A stretch of DNA of 64,000 bases from an uncultured Devosia sp. (GTDB lineage: Bacteria; Pseudomonadota; Alphaproteobacteria; Rhizobiales; Devosiaceae): positions 186,001 to 250,000 of the forward strand of contig NZ_CAUQDV010000002.1 of NCBI RefSeq assembly GCF_963517015.1, read 5' to 3'. Positions within the stretch are counted from its first letter, which is position 1; every line of letters starts with the position of its first letter. A program made the translations under genes and the position numbers. Below the pieces are notes generated by a model. That model did no database searches. It was not told the origin of the DNA and saw only the letters and a program-made list of their open reading frames with translations. Positions 61,901 through 64,000 of this stretch are shown piece after piece.

Positions 61901-64000
61901 GCAATACCATCACCATCCCGCTTTCAATCGCCGCGCCCGAGATCACCTTTGGCGGGGTCCTGCCCGCGGCTCAGGTCGGCGCCAGCTTCCTGTTCACGCC
62001 CAGCATCAGCGGCGGTACTCCCGGCTATAGTTTCGCCCTCGCCTCGGGCGCTTTGCCGACAGGCCTCATCCTCGACGCTGCGACTGGCACCATTTCGGGC
62101 GTGCCAACGCTTGCGGAAAATGCAGGCTTCACCCTCATCGCGACCGACGCGAACGGTTTTTCCGTCACGCGCAGCTTTGCGCTTCCCGTTGCCAGCAATC
62201 TGGGCAGTGCCGAGCTACCGGCCAGTATCACTGCCGGCCAGGTCGGCGTCGCCTTCACCGACAGCATCGCTGCCAGCGGTGGTCAGGCACTGACTTATGC
62301 CGTAACCGCCGGCGCGCTGCCCCTGGGCCTGACGCTCGATCCCACGACCGGCGCCGTTTCCGGAACGCCGACGCTTGCCGGCACTTCGCTCTTCACCATC
62401 ACCGCGACCGACAGTTCCGGCCGCCGCAATGCCCAGCATTATGTGATGGCGATCGCTGCTCCGGCCATGGTCGTCGACAACGGCTTTCCCCTGGGCACGA
62501 TCGGCCAAAGCTACAGCGATGACATTGCCGTCTCAGGCGGCATCGCGCCCTATAGCTATGCGCTCTCCAACGCACCGCGCGACCTGACCATTGATCCGCG
62601 CACCGGCGTCATCAGCGGGTTGCCGCGCGAGACGGGCAGTTTCGACGTGGTCATCACCGTCACCGATGCGGTCGGGCATAGCGCGCAACAGGCCGGCCGG
62701 CTGACCGTGCAACGTCGGGCACTGGCCCTCCTGCTGCGCGACATCGATCCCAATGCCTGGACCAGCGCCAGCTATGATTCCAGCATCGCGGCAACCAACG
62801 GCATTGCGCCGATTACCTATGACGTCGTCGATGGCGACCTGCCCGAGGGCGTCTCGCTCTCGCCCGAAGGCGAACTCACTGGATCACCTCGTCGCGTCGG
62901 CCGTTGGGCCTTCACCATCCGGGCCGTTGATGCCGAGGGCAACATGGGCACACGCGCCTATGCCATGGAGGTGGCCGATGAGCCAGTGGACGATGCAGCG
63001 CTGCAGATCGCTGTGACCCTCGACCCGGAAGTCGCCGAACTTGGCAGCGCAGTGCGCTTCGAAGTCACCGTCACCGACGCCGGCGAGGCTATAGGCGATG
63101 GTTCTGTTAGCCTGCTTGACGCAGACAGCGGCGAGGTGATCGACAGCACGGTGCTCGGCTCATCCGGCACCGCCACCTTCTCGCTTGTCACCGAGACGGC
63201 CGGGCAACGCAGTTTCGTCGTGCAATACAGCGGCTCTCCTGGCGTTTCCGGTGGCAGCAGCGATCCGGTCATGCTGACGACCAATCCCGCGACCACCACG
63301 CTGTCGCTTGAAGCCGATCCCTCCAGCCCGGCAGCGGGTGAGGACGTCACCCTTACCGCAAATATCGAGCGCGTGGCTCCGGCGGCAGGCACAGTCACAG
63401 CGGGTAATGTGGTCTTCTCGGTCAACGGCGAAGATATTGCCTCCATTCCAGTCAGTGGTGGCGTGGCGACAACGACGACGACGCTTGCCGCTGGCAGCAG
63501 CACCGTCGCGGCGCGGTTCGAACCGGCAGATGACAATGACCTGCCGAGCGAATCCACCATGTCGATCGTTGCCCGGGGAACGGTCTCGATCACGCTCTCG
63601 GGGCCTGACGGCACGGTGCAACCAAATGACCCGCTGACCTACGCCGTCACCGTCTCGCCCAATGCCGGCGGTCCGGCGCCCACGGGCAGTGTGTCCTTCC
63701 TCGTCGATGGCAGTGAGGTTGCCAGCGTCGCCATCAGCAATGGGTCGGCCAGCGTGACGCTTGACCCGCTGCCAGCAGGGCCACACCAGATCAGCGCGTT
63801 CTATTCGGGCGATGTTGTCTATGATGCCGCTACGGCGCAGCCGATCAGCCTGCTGGTCGAGCCAGACGTTGCCCAACCGCAAGCAACCACGACGGCGCTG
63901 ACACCCAGCACCGGAACGCCGGTAGTCGGCGACCCGGTGACGCTGACCGCGACCGTCACAGGAAGCCAATCCCTTCGCCCGACCGGTATCGTCCGCTTCA
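46990..64000 (+). CDS. Giant exported protein of tandem Ig-like and He_PIG domains (N-terminal 5,670 residues; 3' end outside window)
   Basis: The plus-strand frame stays open from a stop at 46924 to the window edge. A Sec signal peptide (LVIKLSTASLLPVLVAASFV, then APSTPAYA) is cleaved near residue 46. A small N-terminal domain follows (47-160) with the only cysteines I noticed in the mature part, Cys51 and Cys157. Then come about 61 Ig-like domains: ten of bacterial Ig-like 3/5 type (GTPTGTVVFTVDGVARPAAT), four units of 4 Ig plus 6 He_PIG (GALPDGLVLDPVTGIIAG), seven more He_PIG, and at least four Ig. I give the ATG at 46990; it has almost no ribosome binding site, whereas a TTG at 46942 has GGGAGGG at ideal spacing and would add 16 residues. 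Likely a very long surface adhesin or stalk. No secretion genes are visible, and a C-terminal autotransporter barrel beyond the window is one guess. Confidence 0.88.
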   Translation, partial: MKRVLRPFFACAIANLKTLVIKLSTASLLPVLVAASFVAPSTPAYAISNGCAAVNAGGLDQIGASLLANKSVTGAFYAGDVLTMTFSSSAALPLSVVTLSTTGSQRQTSSLELPLLGTGPYARSLTIAGNGTTTGAEAGILALGALLGVTINLTVRCTGVVGPTTTTLTSAPNPSVVGQSAVFAATVATPAGSGQTPNGNVTFNIGGTNYGPVALNASGIATYSTSALPPGSYAATASYAGNSNFVASTGLLASPQVVGRANTTTAVTASASPTFGSPVTFTATTAAVSPGGGTPAGSIIFTIGGVDQSPVTLSNGTATITRPNLPAGVTSVAARYDATTSYNASSGTLSGGVTVAPATTTTTLSGPGSVAFGTTPTITAAVAGAGGTPTGTVVFTVDGVARPAATLSSGAATITLPGLSVGTHTVSAAYSGATSYGTSTGSLGGGQIVTAAPTTLAVAASPSTGIYGGSSTFTASVTSAAGVPTGNVIFTVDGVAQAPIALAGGTASFTSNSLSVGSHTVSASYQGATNFLASSGALAVSYAVGRATPSVAVTSSANPAVTGQAIQLTANVTASSGTPSGEVVFTVDGVARPATLLNNGSATLSLPSLSVGDHTVSVRYAGDANFVERTSTLGGGQKVNPGNTALTLTTSSASAAYGAPVTITANVAAAGPASGTPGGQVVFLVDGAAQPATTLSNGQAQLVLNSLAPGAHSISVAYQGSGDFNASTASLSGGVSVSAATTTTSIALDTAAISYGQAARVTATVTAASGRPAGQIVYTINGVARPAVALVDGVAALDLGGLAAGNYTISAAYGGSANHVASTSGTTQLVVGPAATQLAVTASSHSVRYGDPVTFSAGLTSAGGTPSGSIEFFAGSTSLGTVPLVGGKATLTVSSLAVGTPAISARYAGNSNFAASTGSVASFAVTGRVPDMSVSVSPSSIAYGQNLTATISVSSTAGTPQGNIVLTVGDQQYPAALNGSGGATVTLSGLAPGSFAVSASYAGQSPFLGANASTNAVTITRAATALIVLSGAESYVFGDSLQLRANVTSDFGTPAGSVVFTVDGTDYRASVADGSASISIPGIGAGQHSVSARYAGSPTHQPSTASLANGVTVSAAPTSLSLTSSAATITFGGSTTVTAALTSPAGNVTGDIVFSVDGADRAPVPVTNGAAQLQLTGLTVGSHAVSARYQPVAGFQQATAQLSGGVGVVAAPVSVAIAPPVGQITVGQSARFTATVGSTAGVPSGQVIAVVDGVDQPPISLSNGGASFDYTFGTAGSHTMALRYLGNESFAAGIGGVQGGVMVLGASSALALSAEPSAPTFGQSTRFVATVTSPFGTPAGIVTFSRGGTNLGSAPLTDGVASLMLSDLPPGNSAITAAYAGDAAHIGSNGALSLDVAEAATTLALGANPTTLYVGAPVTFTATITSPAGAVPGSVVFVVGSTEYVAAIADGTAVLVLNDLPVGTPAVSARFDGQPGFAPSQVALGTVLTIEPPPTDIEVHAQLSRSVAGQSLTLPLSATGGIAPYRFAVTAGSLPAGVTLDPATGTISGTPATPGEYSFTVTASGAAGQPGSAAVNLTVLAPATLTVPQLGASTYGESLSIDLSASGGTAPYQYALSGSLPTGVTFDPATATLSGTPTALGTFDLSLQVVDANGFTLARDLTLTVTAPRLILTADLPEAGAFVPFSGQVSATGGTGPYGYAVADGSLPDGLNLDAASGTISGTPRRVGDVDFTITATDANGFAVSQPISLSVAQVFTVVLPDVVAEARQFRPYGQVLRASGGTAPYAYSISDGGLPEGLVLDEASGTFSGTPSGFGSFAFTLSASDANGVTGSQSYSLVVDEAATLVLDAVLLPATAGVEYERILNVSGGAAPYSFALVSGDLPDGLGFDVATGTISGTATQDGSFPLVIQIVDANGDTVTGSVLVTVQAPAISLSLDLPAATAGESFAGSVEINGGAAPFTYALAGALPAGLIFDATTGTIAGTPTGVGSFPIRITASDANGYEQSADGTVEITATTTTSLVADQTTITFGGSVELVATVESAAGEIAGRVVFLVDGVDHARVDLTGSEARFALQGMTVGSHAIAARFEPADGFVASSAEVATAVQVVAAPVSVAITAPDDEIIAGSSVRFSASITSSAGTPTGQVIPMVDGVDQPPVTLTDGVALFDVSFAMTGNHMVSLRYVGSDSFAAGTGMLPGGVSVVGAGSDIALTANPASPSFGQPVMLTATVSSTFGSPTGLVFFMRDGTEIGSATLFDGAASLTVTDLPPGSSRITATYRGDAARQGASAEVTLEASDATTSLSLTANPTRAYAGAPVTLTASVTSDAGSPPGEVVFALGDIDYAAPVVDGIATLTLTDLAEGNYPVTARFAGQPGFAASQASLAADLAVDPAPTDILLSAQTQRSVAGENLAITVSATGGVAPYVFAIADGALPDGLVLDPVTGIIAGAPTTPGDYSFTIAATGGAGAPGEVTVNLTVLAPVSFSALPTLPDGVFGTSYGAELAVSGGTLPIQYVLAGNLPSGLSFDAATGTLSGTPAALGRFDLSLTVTDANGFSETRPYILDIAAPAIEVTAELPVAGAFVPYAGRITASGGNAPYTYTISDGALPEGMSLDPETGAIAGTSRVVGESNFTITVTDTNGFSTSLPVSLAVGQIFTVVLPDAVAAGRQFQPFAQPLAATGGTAPYAYEIRDGALPNGLSLDGTSGVVSGTPGAPGSFTFTVTATDANGVAGTAGYTLDIAEAATLSIETALPPATAGIPYGQGFVVTGGTAPHDFALVSGTLPDGLSFDAASGSVSGTAREDGSFPLVIQIRDANGDTATQTVVVTVTAPDIALSLDVPPARAGEDFESTVVASGGAAPLRFALDGDLPSGLAFNAVTGVISGTPTGVGTYPITVTATDANGYEQSASATISLSATTALTLSTASPRIPFGSNAQVQAEVTSTAPGISGTVTFTVDGRDHGSVPLSGGRAQLDLSALVVGAHAIAARFESNDGYDSATADLEGGITVTAAPVMVSIAGPSSGAAVGASMPFTVTVNSLGGVPGGVVIPVIDGVDQSAVPLMDSVAAFTHRFATSGSHSVAVRYPGNESFAAGSAALASDVEIAGATSALSLAAAPAAPRFGMPVTVSATVSSSLGTPTGLVVFSRNGIALGSVPLSDGSASLVLGDLPAGASTIIAIYQGDAANSGSTSQIDLAIADAATTLSLSANPTTLYAGAPVILSASLTSEVGAVPGSVVFTVGGSEYPAAISGDAASLTLSNLPEGSYPIAVRFDGAPGFAASQASLADNIVVEPAPSDIVVGAMPPRSIAGQPLAITVSATGGVAPYAFAITSGALPAGLELDQASGRIIGTPEEAGRYSFTVTATGQAGAPGSVAVELTVLAPAVITTQASLPAARFGEDYQADLGAGGGTAPYQYVLAGNLPSGLSFDAASGMLSGMPQAVGTFPLSITITDTNGFTATEALDLVVAAPVISVAAEFAEAGAFVSYAGQVTASGGTAPYGFSVTEGVLPAGLGLDPQSGAITGTPRVVGASSFTITVTDASGFAASVPVSFNVAQVFTVILPADLAAAREFQPYGQIPAATGGTAPYAYAISAGALPDGLEFDDETGTISGTPQTSGSFAFTLTATDANGVAGSASYTLDVAQAATLAAGVDLAPATAGTPYDQALDIAGGVAPYRFTLVSGDLPNGLSFDPATGAFSGTATQDGSFPLAIRITDANGDSATQTVVLTVAPPDITLAIDLPAAAAGEAYTGSVRVTGGAAPLRFTLAGDLPEGLSFDAATGVLSGIPGEAGTFPIAITATDANAYAQTTQASITITAETSLSLAASSDAISFGETVEVTATVSGATRVSGDVIFTVDGVDRAPVSLGDGSATLTLDGLAVGAHVVSARFEGGSGITGSRGDLAGGISVTAAASAVTVTALPGGAVVGAPAEFRIAVSSALGTPQGEVVPVVDGVDQTAVILVDGAASFTVSFASAGNHAISVRYPGSDSFAAASGVLGGGVDVSGAGSGLTLSANPAAPSFGQAVTVIANVTSNTGTPVGQVVFSRDGTEIASVPLVAGVASLTLSDLAAGDNTITAAYWGDAAHLGSEAQIEIGLADVATTLGVSAEPATVYAGAPVTFTATIGSNAGAVPGSVVFVIGDTEYAAGIDGDRAVLTVGDLAQGSYSVSVRYDGQPGFAPSTATLAADLIVEQAPSDIVVSAQVPRSVAGEEIVISISATGGVGPYVFTLNGDLPEGMGFDPVTGAVSGTPVNPGRYSFTVTASGSAGAPGSAAVNLVVLTPAEIAAPSTLPSARYGEAFSADLSADGGTAPYLYRLDGTLPEGMNFDPQGAVLSGTPRSTGNYALALAITDANGFTASQPFTLTVAAPSIAVSAELPEAGAFVPFSGQISVSGGSAPYRFAVTDGALPDGLSLDAESGAIAGTPRQAGEADFTVTVTDANGFTVSLPVSLAVEQVFTITLPEELADGREAQAYGQSLGANGGTAPYAYAVTSGALPGGLVLDAQSGVLSGTPTGPGSFAFTVTATDANGVAGSGDYALVVADAVTLVPDTVLDRPVAGVPYRKALSVAGGRSPYRFALVSGALPQGMSFDAATGTIAGTATEAGTFSFAVAITDADGASVTQSFALAVAAPVIDLVLDLPMAGAGQPFQSGVVITGGAEPFQFTLSGALPAGLVFDPQTGGISGTPTQSGSFPVIIAATDANGFAQSTEALIEVQDTAPPVDLVVGDIELTSLYGADYAQTISVTGGTAPYAFTIEAGALPEGLTLDPTSGAISGTPRQTGRFSLLLAIRDSAGNRVQRSFALEVDALPFTPDFPAAIPPATGGESYQASLAVSGDLPITYAVSQGALPPGLSLDPASGTLTGTATQAGTFSFEITATDAHEQSASASYTLAVEAPQFEVAGALPGATGGEVYGATLSPNGGTAPYRFALASPLPAGMSFDANTGRLSGAPTVAGDFDISVQITDAAGFSNTITIPLSIAAPEITFGGVLPAAQVGASFLFTPSISGGTPGYSFALASGALPTGLILDAATGTISGVPTLAENAGFTLIATDANGFSVTRSFALPVASNLGSAELPASITAGQVGVAFTDSIAASGGQALTYAVTAGALPLGLTLDPTTGAVSGTPTLAGTSLFTITATDSSGRRNAQHYVMAIAAPAMVVDNGFPLGTIGQSYSDDIAVSGGIAPYSYALSNAPRDLTIDPRTGVISGLPRETGSFDVVITVTDAVGHSAQQAGRLTVQRRALALLLRDIDPNAWTSASYDSSIAATNGIAPITYDVVDGDLPEGVSLSPEGELTGSPRRVGRWAFTIRAVDAEGNMGTRAYAMEVADEPVDDAALQIAVTLDPEVAELGSAVRFEVTVTDAGEAIGDGSVSLLDADSGEVIDSTVLGSSGTATFSLVTETAGQRSFVVQYSGSPGVSGGSSDPVMLTTNPATTTLSLEADPSSPAAGEDVTLTANIERVAPAAGTVTAGNVVFSVNGEDIASIPVSGGVATTTTTLAAGSSTVAARFEPADDNDLPSESTMSIVARGTVSITLSGPDGTVQPNDPLTYAVTVSPNAGGPAPTGSVSFLVDGSEVASVAISNGSASVTLDPLPAGPHQISAFYSGDVVYDAATAQPISLLVEPDVAQPQATTTALTPSTGTPVVGDPVTLTATVTGSQSLRPTGIVRF
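47461..50340 (+). repeat. Array of ten bacterial Ig-like 3/5 domains (protein repeat)
   Basis: Ten successive domains of 92-100 residues, starting at about 47461, 47770, 48064, 48350, 48631, 48916, 49207, 49493, 49774 and 50055. Each follows one scheme: T(T/S)xxL...xxxxYGxxVTFTAxV...GTPxGxVxFxVDG...xLxxGxATLxLxxLxxGxHTxSAxYxGxxxFxASTG. They differ clearly in DNA sequence, so they are not recent duplicates. Confidence 0.85.
50341..61140 (+). repeat. Four tandem copies of a ~900-residue higher-order unit
   Basis: Units begin at about 50341, 53041, 55744 and 58447 (spacings 2700, 2703, 2703). Each holds four Ig-like 3/5 domains then six He_PIG domains in the same order. Internal landmarks confirm this: a FTVVLPD-type segment starts at 52252, 54955, 57658 and 60355 (spacings 2703, 2703, 2697). 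Other landmarks recur once per unit: a PTDI/PSDI junction between Ig and He_PIG blocks, and GQPGFA(P/A)SQ-like ends of the fourth Ig domain. Confidence 0.9.
61141..62985 (+). repeat. Array of seven further He_PIG domains
   Basis: Seven domains of 85-90 residues start at about 61150, 61421, 61678, 61936, 62195, 62462 and 62716. They keep the He_PIG pattern (GGxAPYxFxLxxGxLPxGLxxDxxTGxISGTPxxxGxFxFxITATDAxG) but are not part of the 900-residue unit and are more divergent from each other. Confidence 0.8.
62998..64000 (+). repeat. Second run of Ig-like 3/5 domains, cut by the window edge
   Basis: At least three complete and one partial domain, starting near 62998, 63295, 63580 and 63880. Example: TTTLSLEADPSSPAAGEDVT, GNVVFSVNGEDIASIPVSGG. 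The first of them is the most divergent (VSLLDADSGEVIDSTVLG). The array continues past base 64000. Confidence 0.75.

Noticed and set aside
46990..64000. Reading the repeats as a CRISPR array or as a recently expanded DNA tandem repeat
   Set aside because: Spacing is that of protein domains (255-300 bp), copies are diverged in DNA, and the frame is open throughout.

Overview
The window looks like chromosomal DNA of an alphaproteobacterium of the order Hyphomicrobiales, possibly Devosia or a relative. The reasons are high GC, compact operons, an aerobic (CobG-type) cobalamin cluster, an FnrN-like oxygen sensor, a hmuPSTUV haem operon with its own TonB system, and G/C-rich 123-bp palindromic elements. 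The genus is inference. I see no tRNA, rRNA, CRISPR array, transposase or phage gene.

Layout. 1-5052: respiration under low oxygen. cydA (cut by the window edge) diverges from cydDC around one perfect FNR box, and an FNR-type sensor gene follows cydDC. 5237-8145: copper efflux operon copA-cueR-copZ behind a CueR-type promoter with a 19-bp spacer. 8142-15606: a tandem DUF1428 gene, a CUT2 sugar ABC operon facing a LacI-family regulator over two operators 21 bp apart, a DUF305 protein, and an ArsR/SRPBCC pair. Two inverted copies of a 123-bp palindromic element bracket the sugar region. 15698-21686: cobFGHIJLM, tightly overlapped, with cobK missing from its usual place. 21683-25869: ugpBAEC for glycerol-3-phosphate uptake behind four consecutive PhoB half-sites. 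26137-29050: an ABC exporter, a small unknown protein and an SDR. 29230-34031: a GbsR/MarR regulator with an RND adaptor and pump behind a perfect 20-bp palindrome. 34164-37724: an MscS-type channel and nhaA. 37637-46628: the haem operon hmuPSTUV-(unknown)-exbB-exbD-tonB, divergent from the receptor gene hmuR.

The last 17 kb (46990 to the window edge) is one uninterrupted reading frame. It encodes the first 5,670 residues of a giant exported protein built almost wholly from Ig-like domains: about 61 visible domains of two kinds (bacterial Ig-like 3/5 and He_PIG). In the middle lie four tandem copies of a roughly 900-residue higher-order unit, each with 4 Ig-like and 6 He_PIG domains, at spacings of 2700-2703 bp. 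It is probably a surface adhesin or stalk. Its C-terminus and export route lie outside the window. This is the most unusual object here.

Regulation is unusually readable. Well-formed candidate operators can be seen for FNR, CueR, LacI, ArsR, PhoB, GbsR/MarR and the hmuP-hmuR gap. All five convergent gene pairs overlap at their 3' ends, three of them through a shared CTAG double stop.
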